In this document: in pieces, positions 17,390-28,609 of the stretch | Layout of the letters: every line of letters begins with the position of its first letter | Position numbering within the stretch: position 1 is the first letter of the stretch | NCBI GenBank assembly: GCA_014084085.1 | Contig: NPFB01000036.1 | Span: 39,354 to 103,353, forward strand | Reading direction: 5' to 3' | Length of the DNA: 64,000 nt | DNA from: Hondaea fermentalgiana | Lineage: Eukaryota; Sar; Bigyra; Thraustochytrida; Thraustochytriidae | Translations under genes and position numbers: made by a program | The notes under the pieces: generated by a model | Told to the model about the DNA's origin: nothing | Seen by the model: the letters and a program-made list of their open reading frames with translations, nothing else | Database searches by the model: none

Positions 17390-18624
17390 CTACAACGAGG
17401 AAGAGGACGTCGACTGCGCAACGCGGATAACGACCTTGCCCCGTGCGTGGCCACCCTCGATACGGCGATGCGCTTCGGCAGTGTCCTCGAGCGAATAGAC
17501 CGAGTCCGTGATGGGTTTGACGGCGCCCTCATCTGCAAGCTTGGCAAGAAGCTTGAGCGAGTCGGCGCGCGGCTGCACCACGTTGTAGTAATAGTAAGGG
17601 CCTGTAACAGGCGCGGCAAGCTTGCGGTAGGCAGCATAGGCGTACCCAATGAGATTGCCCAGGGTGTTTTCTGCGCCAGTGACGCCATCTGGCATATCAA
17701 GCGCGGAGGCAATTTTCGTCGCCCAGCCCGAGTTCATGACATTAATGTAATAGCCAGAAGGGTTGATGCATTTCATGCCGCGAAGCTCGTAGTCGCCACC
17801 CATGAGATCAAAAATGTAGTCGACATTGACAGCAACCTCTTCGAAAGCCTCGGTCTTGTAGTCAATGGGGCGATCGGCGCCGATCGATTTGACAAAGTCA
17901 AAGTTGCTCGCAGAACACGTGGTATACACGTAAAGTCCATAGTACTTTGCCACTTGAATGGCAACGCTTCCGACACCACCAGCGCCGGCGTGAACTGAGT
18001 AAAATTCCCGTCAATTTCGTTCGCATTTCATTTTTGCATTTTGTCATCGTTTTGGATATGATTTGTTAATTCGAAGCGTCGTTCGGTCAGCGCTCCGCAC
18101 ACACGTATACATACACAACAGAGAGAAAGAAGCTGTCAAGAAGAATTTGAAGGGATCGGAGGCAACTTACTGAGAATGCTTTTGTTCTGTCCGCGAAGCT
18201 TTTCGGTGATTCCAACCGCCTCGTAGCCTTGGAGAACAGTCTGACCAACGAGAGGGAGTCCCGCAGCCTGGTCGTCGTCAAGATTTCTGGGCGCAAAGTC
18301 TGCATGACCCTCGCGCACCGTGACATACTCAGCGCATCCGCCTTGCGTGGCCACAATAGGAAGCATGAAAAACACACGATCGCCCTTGTTGAAGCGCGAG
18401 CCGCTGTCAGCCTCGGCGACGACGCCGCAGACATCGCAGCCGACTACCTTGGGGTTCGGGAAGAACGGGATGAAGGACTTGCGCAGCTTCCAGTCCACGG
18501 GGTTCACCGCTGACGAGATCACCTTGACCAGGATCTCGCCTTTGGCGCGGGTCGGTGCCGGGAAGTCATTCTGCAGCTTGAGGACCTCGGGCCCGCCCTT
18601 CTCCGTGTACACGACCGCGCGCAT
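17390..18624 (-). CDS. Quinone-oxidoreductase-like medium-chain dehydrogenase/reductase (two exons)
   Basis: Exon 1 spans 18624-18171 and exon 2 spans 17994-17390. The 176-nt intron begins GTAAGT and ends CTCAG, and splicing restores the Rossmann motif ILIHAGAGGVGSVAIQ, giving 352 residues. The N-terminal half is the GroES-like MDR fold (MRAVVYTEKGGPEVL, SAVNPVDWKLR, VVGCDVCGVVAEA, FNKGDRVF). The second half binds NAD(P)H through AGAGGVGS. Structural-zinc cysteines and the catalytic-zinc pattern of alcohol dehydrogenases are absent, which points to the zinc-free quinone oxidoreductase / enone reductase branch. Such enzymes reduce quinones or reactive alkenals using NADPH. The exact substrate cannot be told from sequence, and no clear targeting peptide is visible. 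Confidence 0.88.
17995..18170 (-). other. Spliceosomal intron in the MDR gene
   Basis: The donor reads CTCA|GTAAGT and the acceptor ACTCAG|TTCACG. It is a phase 1 intron; joining the exons reconstructs a canonical nucleotide-binding motif. Confidence 0.9.
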
Positions 18625-19610
18625 GTTCTTCGTCTGCCCGCTTCAGCCCTTCGCTCTCTACAAGATCTCGCTCGCTCGCCCGCTTGCTTGCCTGCTTACT
18701 TGCTCGCTTGCGTTCGGAGTTTGCAAGTTTGCAACCTGCTTCGCGGAGAGCTTCTTCTCCCCGCCTTGCTTTTCATTCCCCTTTTGTTCGATTTGTTCCT
18801 TCCTTTTCAGTTCTCCTTTTCGTCTTTTCGTCTTCTCCATCTTCCCCTTGGCTTCTTTCTCGACGCTGCGTGGCGTGTGACAGGGAGACGAGATTGCGCA
18901 AATCTACACCGTGACTTTCATTATCAACGCGCGTGGCCCCAGCAGCCGAGCAACCAAGCCGCCGAGCTGGGCTAGACTCGGCTCCACTACTGACTGCCTG
19001 ACTGTCAAGGCTCTCCTCTCCTCCCCCGCGATATCGCAAGACCGCCACATCGTCGTTGCGATATCAAAGTCGGCGACCCCGGCGGCTTCGAGGCCTCGCG
19101 ATCTCCGCGCTGCGGTCATTCGCAGCAATCTCCGCTTTCTGCCGACCAGCACGACCGGCACGGCCAGCTGGCAGCTCCTAGGCAGTGTGGCGTGCGCAAT
19201 CCTACGCTCAAGTGATCTTCACGATGATCGACGATCTCCCACTCAGGCTCAGCTCTCTCATTAGTATGCAGAGCGGACAGACCGCCCGGATCCTGGATCT
19301 TTCGTACAGCCTGGCAGATTCTTCAACTTCGACACCGAGATTCAGACTTTGACATGCAAGGATATTCGCGCTCGCGGGCGGTTTCGGGGACTCCCCGTGC
19401 CGGTCCCTCGAGCGGAGGCCTCCAAGCAAGTGCAAGCAAGCAAACAGGCTGAGAGCGCTGACGCGCAAGGAGCGCGCTGCCGGCAGCGAGGCGAAAGCAG
19501 ACCGAGACGGAGGTCCCAGAGCGCCTGCGCGCGCAGCTTGGCCGCAACGCCTTGCGGAGAGAGACTCTGCAACTGATGTGCTCGAGATAGCAGCATCACA
19601 AGACGAGCGC
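18625..19610. promoter_or_regulatory. Divergent region between the MDR gene and the pecanex-like gene
   Basis: About 1 kb of promoter and 5' UTR sequence. It is pyrimidine-rich on the plus strand from about 18640 to 18860. The pecanex frame is open back to a stop at 19350 but has no ATG there. A first exon of the pecanex-like gene in this stretch cannot be excluded. Confidence 0.45.
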
Positions 19611-22600
19611 ATGCCACGACCACATCGGAGAGATGTCGCGCCTGTCCTGGGCGCGCACAAGTGGGGTCTAGCGCGATGTAGACTACTAGAGTGTGCCCTT
19701 GGCGGGCTAAGGTTTTTTACTCCTGCAGCGATCGAAGGCATCGTCCTGGCGCCGCCAGAGTGCATTTTGTTGCAGCTCGTGCTCTGGGCAATTTTGCCCA
19801 TCGGCAACCTGACTCTGTACATGCAAAACCAATCGTTTTCACCGCTGTATCGTGCTTGCGTTGCAGCGCTGTTCACATCTGCTGGTGTCGTTGCGCTTCG
19901 GCTCGGTAGTTTTGCTCTTGGATGGAAGGAGGCAACGAACAAAGCAACAGCGAGCTCGGGGCGGCCCCATTCTCGGTCGCGTACCAAGCGATCAGGAGCC
20001 AGAGTCGCCATCTTGCCGCCCTCCTCGGAGCCGCGTCAGACACAAAAGTTCCTCGACCACGAACGACCCGTGTCGCCAACGATCAGCAACGCGAGAGAAA
20101 ACAGATGCCGTGCGGCGATTCGCTTCTCATGTGCGCCAACAACCCTCGATGCTGGTGGTTGTAGAGATGTTGCGCGGCGCCTCAGCGTAGGTGCATTTCT
20201 CTCTTTTGTGTTTATATTCAGTGTCGCCCGCGAAGATTTGGCGTGGAGTGCATCTGACCCTCTCTCGAGCTTTGTGCAAGTGTTGAGCTGGACCTCGTTT
20301 GGTATGGCCCTGTATTGCGTGGCCGTGCGTCACCCCGTGGAGCTTGCACAATGGCTCCCTCATTCTCAAGTTACAGACTTTGCAATGCGGGCAAGTCATG
20401 TAGTTCTAGCATGCGTATGTTGCGGTCTGCGCATGAAGCCCGGTGTGATCGCCATTCTACCCGTTCTCTGGATGTTGGGCTTTATACCATGCCCCCAAGC
20501 ACTCGTAGAATGGAGTCTCGAGATGTTGACTCTGCACGTCTTTGGCGGAAGTGCGGCAAGCTCATCAACGAGAGTTATCGCCAACTTTACAATCAGTCTC
20601 GTGACTTCGAGTCTTTCGATTGCGTCTTTCTATGGCCTTGGAGCCATTGGAGGAAATATCGCTGCAGCATGGCTTGGGGCGATGCTGAGTCAAGGTGTTT
20701 TACAGAATGCGAGGATGCGTAGCGCTGATAAGACATCCTTCTCTCCCCGTATGGCCTTGTCACGACGTTTCCTCTTTCCCTTTGCCATGTGTGGTGCTGC
20801 AGGGTTTGGCGCCTTCTCTCCACGCATTTCTTGGAAGATCTCAATTTGCATCGCTGGGGGCATCTTTGCATTACAAACCACATTTTCGTTGCTGCCCTTT
20901 CTTCTTCCACGTGCCTGGAAGGCCCGACAGGACGTTGCCTTTAGCATGGCAAACGTATACCTGCTTTCTATAGGCATGTTCAGGCAATCCGTGCCAGATT
21001 TGTCTGCCCTCGAGCTCTGCTCGCTGGGCGTGCTGACGTTGCGCAACGTGCGTGTGGCTTCAACCTCCCCCAAAACGGCCAGCGCAGAGGTTCTGTTGGC
21101 GATCAGCGCCGAAGGCCTCTTAAATTCTATTCAAGGACCGTGGCGCTTCGTCTTTCTCTCATACACCCTGAGCATTCGCGCTGCTGCGGTGGGTTGGCTG
21201 CTCTTCGTTGCCCGTGAGGCGCTTGGAAACCTTTGCTTTATGAGTGTGCACACGTGGACTGCTCTTCGCGAGCCAAAGCTCCGGCTACCCAAAGGCGCTC
21301 GTGCGCTTTGCATCATTGCAGCACCAGTCTGGAACCCAGCCATGGCAGTCTTGGCGGCAGTCTTTGGAAGTCCTTTTGTTCCCGTCGCAGGCGCCGGGGT
21401 TTTTGTGGCGGGATTTCCACGTCCACGGCGCCTCTGGGCCAATTGTCTGCCGACGCGCGGATTGAGTCCCGAAGCTGGTTATTACCAGCAAATGCTTCCG
21501 CGTCTGCTAGACTCGTTGGTCAAAGAGCCTGCAGCCCTTCACTCTGCGTCTCGTTTTGGTTCCACTATCTTTCTCGTTCGCTTCGAAAAGATGATTGCCT
21601 GGATTCAGATTCTCGAGCACGAGGCAGGCTACAGCATTGCTCACGTCAAAGGTCTCGAGATGCAGGAACCTACGAGTTGTCACAACGTCGAAGCAAATCA
21701 TCTCGATGCGCTAATTGAGCGAAATCGAGGTGGTCTCATTGTGTACCCAATGTGTAAACTAGACGTGCAGACGTACTCGCATGCGCAAGTTGGCCTCGTG
21801 GGTGTTATGGGAAGTCCGGACATGGCGCATCTACTGCATCGTTGTATTGGATATGTGCTTGCATGGAAGCTTGTACACGAGGGCAAAGAGTTCCAGCAAA
21901 AAGTGTACGAGCTTATTGTATCTGAGACATCGTTTTCTGCTCATCTCGGGAACGACTCTACGGACCAGCTCGAATCATGGGTCACTTTTCTTTGTGCCAA
22001 TCGTATATCAGCTGCTGCGTCCCCACTTTCCGAGCACAAGCGGAACTGGGGAACTAACGACTTTCATCAAGGGCCAATGGGGCCAATTGGGCCTCTTGGA
22101 GACGATTTTGACATTGATGTGCTTTTGGATGAGCTCGATGATGCCGAGCTAAGCAGTGAGGATTATGCGAGCGACTACAATGATGATGAATCGGGGGCTT
22201 GGCTTGCAAAGGATGCACTAGCTGCGGAACTTGGAGTTCACCTCCAGTCGCATTCTTGCGAGCATCAGGTGTCACCCGAGAGCCTGCATCAATCTGCTGT
22301 CTGGCCTTCATCTCCTGATGCATCACACGTAAATCGGACAGGTCTGCTGCCGGAGATCGAGAAGACGAGTACGAAGGAAGTGGGCTCTGCATTTGGGTCG
22401 AAGACGCCTTTTGTTTCAACGAGCATTCAACCTCGAGAAAAGGAAAAAGCTTTGCGACGTTCAGAAAGTAGTCAAATTGACAAATGCTCACAGCAAGCGA
22501 GTCCACGAACGACAGCCATGCCCTTGCCTTCACCAGAAAGACCTTGCGATGTTCCGATCGCGTGCCCGCAGTCGCCTGTGGTCCTTTCTTCGCCGGAAGA

Positions 22601-23504
22601 AATATTGAATTCGCCAATATGGTCCCAAGGTTCGCCACTTCCACCTCCCCCGCTTGCGGTCGAGACGATTGAAAGCACAAAATCACCCACGGCTCTGCAC
22701 GAAGCGCACAATTATGCTTTGCACTCCAGACCTGAGATCTCGACGTTTCTCTCTGGTCCAGCGCACGAAAATACGACAGGAGACCTGCATGCAAAAGACT
22801 CATCGACAAGATGTATGCGTATTCCTGACAACGCCCCGAACCGCATCAGAAGCTCGAGCACCTACGACCAGGATCCTCATTATGGAGAGAAGGAAGAATG
22901 CGAGCTACGCGACGAGGACCCGAGCAGAATTGCGGAGGTCCTGAAGCAAGCTCGAAACATTCTTGCTTGCGAAGCGCGCCTACTCAGCGCTCAGTTTGTC
23001 CTTGAAAAGTTCAAAGGGGACAGCGCGCTCTCTTCAACATTTCGGACAGCCGTTAAGCTCGCCCTGGATGCGCTATTATTGGGCGACCCAGATCCATCAC
23101 TCCTTGATTTCAAAGCTTGTGCTACGGCGCTGGAATCCTATGCTCACGAATGGTTCATTGGGCCTGAGGACGACTCCAACTGGGAAAAAGCAATACAGCG
23201 CGAGTGCTTGCATCTGCTATCACTTGCAGAGCGCAAGGAGCACGAATTTGGAAGTGGTCTGCAGCTCTTGCAGTTGTCGCTGCAGCAAGAAAGCGCTTCA
23301 TTATGCTTGGTGCAGTCGTCGGTCGTGCGTGGGATTTGGGCCGCGTTGACGATGGAGCTGGTCTTTTTCGCGAACGACGACGATGAACGTTACTCGATTC
23401 AAGCCCATCCGACGTTTTTGCGTAACCTGATCATTCAGGGCGCCGAGCCACCTTTGGGTTATCCCGTCTTTTGCAGTGGGCCCGTCCTAATTCCAAAGTT
23501 GTAA
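19611..23504 (+). CDS. PCNX4: Pecanex-like protein 4 homologue, multi-pass membrane protein
   Basis: The first in-frame ATG gives 1297 residues; the frame is open a little upstream from a GTG. The N-terminal half has many hydrophobic segments (LLQLVLWAILPIGNL, VGAFLSFVFIFSVA, VVLACVCCGL, FLFPFAMCGAAGF, WLLFVAREALGNL), suggesting ten or more membrane passes. A pecanex C-terminal-type block starts near residue 600: VFGSPFVPVAGAGVFVAGFP, RPRRLW, YYQQMLPRLLDSL, then VRFEKMIAWIQILEHEAGY and VKGLEMQEPTSCHNVEA. That block matches the pecanex-4 subgroup as I know it. The tail is long, acidic and low-complexity, followed by a helical, possibly folded end. Pecanex founded the family through its neurogenic Notch-pathway phenotype in flies; the biochemical role of PCNX4 is not established. 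Confidence 0.82.
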   Translation: MPRPHRRDVAPVLGAHKWGLARCRLLECALGGLRFFTPAAIEGIVLAPPECILLQLVLWAILPIGNLTLYMQNQSFSPLYRACVAALFTSAGVVALRLGSFALGWKEATNKATASSGRPHSRSRTKRSGARVAILPPSSEPRQTQKFLDHERPVSPTISNARENRCRAAIRFSCAPTTLDAGGCRDVARRLSVGAFLSFVFIFSVAREDLAWSASDPLSSFVQVLSWTSFGMALYCVAVRHPVELAQWLPHSQVTDFAMRASHVVLACVCCGLRMKPGVIAILPVLWMLGFIPCPQALVEWSLEMLTLHVFGGSAASSSTRVIANFTISLVTSSLSIASFYGLGAIGGNIAAAWLGAMLSQGVLQNARMRSADKTSFSPRMALSRRFLFPFAMCGAAGFGAFSPRISWKISICIAGGIFALQTTFSLLPFLLPRAWKARQDVAFSMANVYLLSIGMFRQSVPDLSALELCSLGVLTLRNVRVASTSPKTASAEVLLAISAEGLLNSIQGPWRFVFLSYTLSIRAAAVGWLLFVAREALGNLCFMSVHTWTALREPKLRLPKGARALCIIAAPVWNPAMAVLAAVFGSPFVPVAGAGVFVAGFPRPRRLWANCLPTRGLSPEAGYYQQMLPRLLDSLVKEPAALHSASRFGSTIFLVRFEKMIAWIQILEHEAGYSIAHVKGLEMQEPTSCHNVEANHLDALIERNRGGLIVYPMCKLDVQTYSHAQVGLVGVMGSPDMAHLLHRCIGYVLAWKLVHEGKEFQQKVYELIVSETSFSAHLGNDSTDQLESWVTFLCANRISAAASPLSEHKRNWGTNDFHQGPMGPIGPLGDDFDIDVLLDELDDAELSSEDYASDYNDDESGAWLAKDALAAELGVHLQSHSCEHQVSPESLHQSAVWPSSPDASHVNRTGLLPEIEKTSTKEVGSAFGSKTPFVSTSIQPREKEKALRRSESSQIDKCSQQASPRTTAMPLPSPERPCDVPIACPQSPVVLSSPEEILNSPIWSQGSPLPPPPLAVETIESTKSPTALHEAHNYALHSRPEISTFLSGPAHENTTGDLHAKDSSTRCMRIPDNAPNRIRSSSTYDQDPHYGEKEECELRDEDPSRIAEVLKQARNILACEARLLSAQFVLEKFKGDSALSSTFRTAVKLALDALLLGDPDPSLLDFKACATALESYAHEWFIGPEDDSNWEKAIQRECLHLLSLAERKEHEFGSGLQLLQLSLQQESASLCLVQSSVVRGIWAALTMELVFFANDDDERYSIQAHPTFLRNLIIQGAEPPLGYPVFCSGPVLIPKL

Positions 23505-23860
23505 GAGCAAAGATTGTGAAGTCTAGGACCACCCACATCGATGAGCAAAAGTTTAATGATGAGATAAAATGTGAATGTCAAAAATGTATTGAAAGGCAAA
23601 AATTCAAAGGGGTCAGGGGCTTTCAGCAACGCGTGAGGTCGCGATGCACCGTGCGGCACAAGGCTGCGGAAGAACAAAGAAGAGCAGAAGAAGGAAAGAG
23701 AGAAAAGAAGCACAACTCAGACGTAGGGTACACGAGCGTAGCACGGCGGTGAGATTGGTTTGGGACACGAAGGTACCAATGCGCAAAGGTCTAGATAGAG
23801 AACGCACAACTCTACTTTGCGAGAGCAAGCAAACAAGCAAGCGAATGAACGCGCGCGTTT
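23505..23860. other. Convergent intergenic spacer
   Basis: About 350 bases between the pecanex-like gene and the AP2 gene, which end towards each other. It is purine-rich on the plus strand near 23660-23710. No gene is seen. Confidence 0.5.
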
Positions 23861-25804
23861 TTACGCCTGAGCGTGGTGAGACTCCTTGTCCCGTTTATGC
23901 GATTGCTGTTCGCGCGCGGTCTTGACTCGTTTCTTGACGGGAGCCGACGGAACGGACACCTCGACATCGTCCGAGCCAGTATCGTCGAACTCATTGCGTT
24001 TGGACTTGGCGTGTTTATGGTGATGCCGGCCTTTGTCGCGGTCGCCAGAAGACCTTGATCGAGATCCGCGTGAATCACCGTCCGAGCCGCCCTCAGTACT
24101 GATTGTAGATCCCGTGAAGCCATTTCCAGATGTCCCGGACTCTCCTCCGGACGACTGCATGTTCTTCTCATCTGACTCGGAGGAGTCACGACCCTCCTTG
24201 CTCGAGGACCCGGACTCGCCGCTAAAGCTTGCGTGGTCTTTGCTGGGTTTATGGCGAGAGTCACTGTCGCGCGAAGAGGAAGCGGGGCTCGGGGATCTTC
24301 GGCGACCACGCTCACGTTCGCGAGTAAGTTCGAGGCGAATTTCCTTTTCAATCTCACGTGCAACTTCCTCGCGTTCCTTGGGATCTGGAAAGTTGAGCAA
24401 AGCTTCTGCTGTGGGGCCGTAGGCCTCGATGAGCTTTGAGTCGACCATGAGCGCGGCGTGCTTTTCGGAGACGAAGGTACCAAGGTTTTCGGTCTTGCCA
24501 TTGACCCAGGCACGGGCCACCCAGCGATGGTCCCGTTTGTGCCAGGATACGCCGCGGTACTTGCTACTGCAGCGGTTTGACTTGCGGCGCTTACGCCTGC
24601 GCTTTTGCACCGCGATCGGTGTTTGCGAAGCACCGGGGTATCCGAAAACGCCTTGAGGAGGCATGCTCATGAAGGGCACAGATGATGGATGCGGCGGGTA
24701 TTGCATCGGATACTGTCCGATGGGCATCTGACCCTGGGGCATGAAGTGCATACCAGAAGGCCATTGCTGCATCGTTGGCATTTGGGCCTGTGAATTCTGC
24801 TGCTGCTGCTGTTGCTGCATCCCGTCAGGAGGCATCATGAGAAAGACTGGCTGTCCATAATAAGACCCAGCAATCATGGTCCCCTTGGGCGGTTGCGGGT
24901 ACCCCTGCTGGACAGGGAAGCCGTGAGGCTGGCCTTGCGGGGCGAATTGCCCGGGAGTGAATTGACCAAACGGCATTCCCGAGAAGCTGGCATTGCTCGA
25001 GTGTTTGGAGGTGGTGGAATTGCTGTTGAAGGAGATCCCGGAAGCGCCATCGTTGCCCGACACAGAAGATCCATTTGCCGCAGGGGGTGTACTGGTGTTT
25101 GTAGATCCTAATGCTGAGTCGTTACTGTTCGGTTGATTGTTCCCAGTTGCGTCCACGAAGCGGCCTGTCCCTGGACCCACCATGCTTGGTGTCGATGCGG
25201 AGCCAGATCCGGACCCGCTGCTATCGCTTGCAGAAGAATTGCCAGTCTGGCTCGAGTTTGCTGATCGTGCGCCATTCATTTGTGACGAGTTGCCACTTGC
25301 GAGATTCATGAAGAAGGGGAGCGATGACGAAGTTTGTGATGCATCACCGCTTTCCAGTTGTCGCTGGTGGTGTTGCTGTTGCTTTTGCTGTTGCTGTTGC
25401 TGTTGCTGTTGTTGCTGCTGCTGGGGGAATGGATACCCAGACCCGTCGTGCGCAACAGTCTGTTGTTGCTGGCCTTGGGCGTCCTGCTGTGTTGGTCCAG
25501 AGCCCTGGTTCTGCCGATTTACAAGGGCTGAAGACAGAAAATTTGCAGACGGCGACGAAAACATGTGAACCATGTTGTTGTTGTTGTTGTGATTGCTGTC
25601 GTGATTCATGTGTTCGTGGTCGGGAGAAGGATTGTGGTTGTTGGTGATGGTTGAGCCGGAACTAGAATTATGGCTCGAGCCGGCGACCGAGGGTGAGATG
25701 GCGCCCCCGAGCCAGCCCCCAAAAGATGTGGAAGACATTGAGGAAGGCATGCCAAGCGCGCCAGCTGGTGGTTGTTGCCCTGCTCCAAAGTTCATGGGAT
25801 GCAT
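23861..25804 (-). CDS. AP2/ERF-domain DNA-binding protein with poly-Gln and Ser/Asn-rich regions
   Basis: The first in-frame ATG gives 647 residues (a TTG lies two codons earlier). The first 380 residues are disordered and rich in Gln, Ser, Asn, Gly and Pro, with poly-Gln runs encoded by CAG/CAA repeats (near 25380-25425 and 24800-24820). A basic patch RRRKRRKSNRC precedes one AP2 domain near 410-470: SSKYRGVSWHKRDHRW, VARAWVNGKTENLGTF, then EKHAALMVDSKLIEAYG. The YRG element and the Gly-Thr-Phe turn are intact. The C-terminal 170 residues are charged and Ser-rich with basic stretches suitable for nuclear import. AP2 proteins bind GC-rich DNA; they are best known in plants and apicomplexans and also occur in stramenopiles. 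A long gene-free region lies upstream of its start. Confidence 0.85.
   Translation of the reverse strand: MHPMNFGAGQQPPAGALGMPSSMSSTSFGGWLGGAISPSVAGSSHNSSSGSTITNNHNPSPDHEHMNHDSNHNNNNNMVHMFSSPSANFLSSALVNRQNQGSGPTQQDAQGQQQQTVAHDGSGYPFPQQQQQQQQQQQQQKQQQHHQRQLESGDASQTSSSLPFFMNLASGNSSQMNGARSANSSQTGNSSASDSSGSGSGSASTPSMVGPGTGRFVDATGNNQPNSNDSALGSTNTSTPPAANGSSVSGNDGASGISFNSNSTTSKHSSNASFSGMPFGQFTPGQFAPQGQPHGFPVQQGYPQPPKGTMIAGSYYGQPVFLMMPPDGMQQQQQQQNSQAQMPTMQQWPSGMHFMPQGQMPIGQYPMQYPPHPSSVPFMSMPPQGVFGYPGASQTPIAVQKRRRKRRKSNRCSSKYRGVSWHKRDHRWVARAWVNGKTENLGTFVSEKHAALMVDSKLIEAYGPTAEALLNFPDPKEREEVAREIEKEIRLELTRERERGRRRSPSPASSSRDSDSRHKPSKDHASFSGESGSSSKEGRDSSESDEKNMQSSGGESGTSGNGFTGSTISTEGGSDGDSRGSRSRSSGDRDKGRHHHKHAKSKRNEFDDTGSDDVEVSVPSAPVKKRVKTAREQQSHKRDKESHHAQA
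25380..25425. repeat. Poly-Gln-encoding trinucleotide run within the AP2 gene
   Basis: A run of TTG/CTG units on the plus strand encodes more than ten consecutive Gln residues on the minus strand. The mixed codons should limit slippage. Confidence 0.9.
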
Positions 25805-27039
25805 GTTCAAGCCCGTGTTCGACGTGCCGCGGCAACAACGGCAGACGAGGGCTCACGTTCCAAAGCGCTCAGAAAGGAATGCGCGTCAACAGCGTTGGTA
25901 AAGCCGCGGACCTGCAAGACAAGGTCCTCTTCAGATAGCGAAGCGTAGTGTTCGCAAGGAAGTCAATCGGTCGATCGGTCGGTCAATCGCTCTCGACGAG
26001 GTGGACGAGCACGAAGACGTCAATGCGTACCGGACGGTCTGCTCAAACGTCGGCGTCGCTACTCTGCTTCCTCGCAAACGCGAGCGCGAACGTCACGAGC
26101 AAGAAGGGAGAGAGAGGGAGGAGTACGCCGTAGGCCGGCTTCCCCTACTAGCACGAAGGCGCGAAGGCGCGCGACGCGGCCTTGACCTTGGCGATGGCGA
26201 CCTCGCGTGGCAGGCGTCCGCCTCGGAGTCGAGACGCGCGAGGCGATCGAGGCACGCTTCGCTCGTTCGTCAGCCGGCAGGCTGGCAGAGCTTGAAGGGA
26301 GTGGCGGCGGTGGCGACGCCGCTGGTGGTTGTCGCGGTCGCGCGTAGTCTGCACGCGCGGGGTCGTCGCGACGCGGTTCGGGTCTGCGAGGGGGGCTGCG
26401 GCGCCAGCGGCGCTACGCGTCTAGTCCCGGCAGCGAAGGGTACGGCAGGTGTCGGCCCTGTGCTTGTGCCGAGCGGGGTCTGCCTCCCCGCCGCGTTGCA
26501 GCTACGCCGTGAGGGCAACCAGACTTTCGCGACCCGCGCGCGACGAAAAATTCAACCCCTCGCTCCGCCGTTCCACAGTATCCCGCATTCCGGCCACAGT
26601 GGTGACTGCTGTGGACCTTGCGTAGGCCGTCTCGTGCTTCCCTCCACACGGGTGAGGGGGCGGCCCGGGTTAATCTGTCACAGCTTCTAGGATGGCGCGC
26701 GTTTCGCGACTGTCTTGCGTCTATTTGGCAGTCCGAAGGCTGTGGTAGTGGCGGTGTAGAGGGGTAGCACTGGATGGCGTGAGCTACAGGGCGCTGACGT
26801 GCGGCCCCGTAGGGAGCCACTTGCGGTGCGAGTGTTGTGAGGCGGCTGCAAGTCTGTGTGGTGGTCTACACTGGGGCGGGTGGGGGTTGTCGGTTCACCA
26901 TCGACAGCATTGGCGTCTCTGCCGTGCCTGCCTGCTGCCATGGCTGCTATCTATCTACCAGCTGCCTGGCTGTCTGCCAGCTGCGGCAGGCTGCTATGCC
27001 ACTGACGATCTGATCTGTCTGCCCGCTGCCGACGGACGC

Positions 27040-27100
27040 GCCGCGCCGCGCCGCACCGCACCGCGCCGCACCGCACCGCACCGCACCGCACCGCACCGCA
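27040..27100. repeat. CGCAC/CGCGC pentamer tandem array
   Basis: About twelve five-base units alternate between CGCAC and CGCGC in a very GC-rich segment. Confidence 0.9.
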
Positions 27101-27663
27101 GCATCCGCAGGCATCAGCACTGCATCCACAACCGCAACTTGCCGCTGCCACCCTCTGCGAGGCTGTGCGTTTTTTTTTTCCGTGCCTGCGTGCCTATTTG
27201 TCAGGACGCAACCTCACCCAAAACTATGTCGTACATCCTAGCGAGCGAGCGCGCGATCGACCAAGGCGAATCGATTCCACGCGATTTCCTTCTCTCTCCC
27301 TTTCCCCCTTCCCCCTCCCCCCCTCCCTTTCCTCTCTGCGCATCGCGGTTGGCCGCTGCTGTCGCTGTGTGCTGCTCGTGTCAGTCGAGCATTTGCCCTC
27401 AACTTCAGCTAGCTGCCTGGCTACCCATCGCTACGGCCGCGGACGGTGAGACGGCCCAAACCAGTCCGCTGCCTAGCTGCTTGCTTTGCGAATACCAAAA
27501 ACATCACTACCGGCGTCCGAGAGGCCGGTCGAGCAGCCACCTTATTCATTTATTCGCTGTCAAGGCGCACAACGACATGGATTGCGGCCAAGAAACTGAA
27601 GCGAGTCGCAGTCGCAGTCGCAATCGCAGTCTGTTGGCTTCGGCGTCGAACGAGCCATCGGTC

Positions 27664-27715
27664 GGATGGATGGATGGATGGATGGATGGATGGATGGATG
27701 GATGGATGGATGGAT
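27664..27715. repeat. (GGAT)13 microsatellite
   Basis: Thirteen perfect GGAT copies with no interruption. Confidence 0.97.
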
Positions 27716-28609
27716 AAACGCGCCGCCGACTTATTGCCACAGTCAGCGGGCGCGGCAGCGATGCGATGCAAGCTTTTTTCTGCCACGGCCAACTGATTCT
27801 TGAATAGTATGCGCGTTGCCTGAATTTGTTAGTAGGCTGGCATTATGAGCCGACTGATAAGATAAGGCGGTACGCCTTCCGAGCGTCTCGGAGCGCTTGC
27901 TCGCGTGCGAGCAAGCGTTCGCGTCTCGCTCTGCGACCCCCTCCCTCACCTTCCCCCTCACTCGCCACAGCTCCCCGCAAGGACGGTGCGACGCGTCAAG
28001 TTTGGCGGGTGCAGCCTCACAGCTCGCCGTCCTGTGCTAGCTGTGTCGTCTGTCACGCCCACTTGCCATTTCTCGTCAGCCCACATGCCTCTACACCGCC
28101 GCGCAAAAGCACCAAGTTTTGCGGTAGTGTATATGTGGGAGGCTGTGTCGTCCGGCCCTCTGGACTTACACGCTATTCGCGTGTGCTTCAGAGAGAAGTT
28201 GAGGGAGGGAGGGAGGGACACCGTGCCGCCGTCCTGCTTCCCTTCTACTCGCAGCACCTTCCGTTCCCTGCTGTGGGTGGCTGTTGCACTGGCCAGTCGC
28301 CCGCCAGCAGCAGGCTGCACCATCGGCAAGCACAGAGCAAGCCAGCTAGCAAGCCAAGCAAAAGAGCGCAGCACGCGCAGAGCCGTTTAGCCGCCGCGGC
28401 CTCGCCGCCTCCGCCCGGCCTCGCTGGCGTCCGCCGCCCACTGCCAGCTGCCTGGCTGCTCTGCAGCCAGCCACCACCATTGGCCAAATCCACCACTGAC
28501 CGAGGGACTGAGAGACGGAGAGACTGACTGACTGACTGACTGTGCGACAGTGGCTCGAGGATCCGAGAGGGAGGGGCGGTGGGGAGCCGACACCGCGGCC
28601 GGGGCACCC

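Noticed and set aside
19208..20011. 267-residue minus-strand frame over the start of the pecanex-like gene
   Set aside because: Its composition is Arg/Ser/Ala-rich with no domain, and it overlaps the well-supported plus-strand gene. It is a typical antisense shadow in GC-rich coding DNA.
23812..24633. 273-residue frame on the same strand as the AP2 gene
   Set aside because: It is another reading frame of the AP2 C-terminal half, Arg/Thr/Pro-rich and without motifs.
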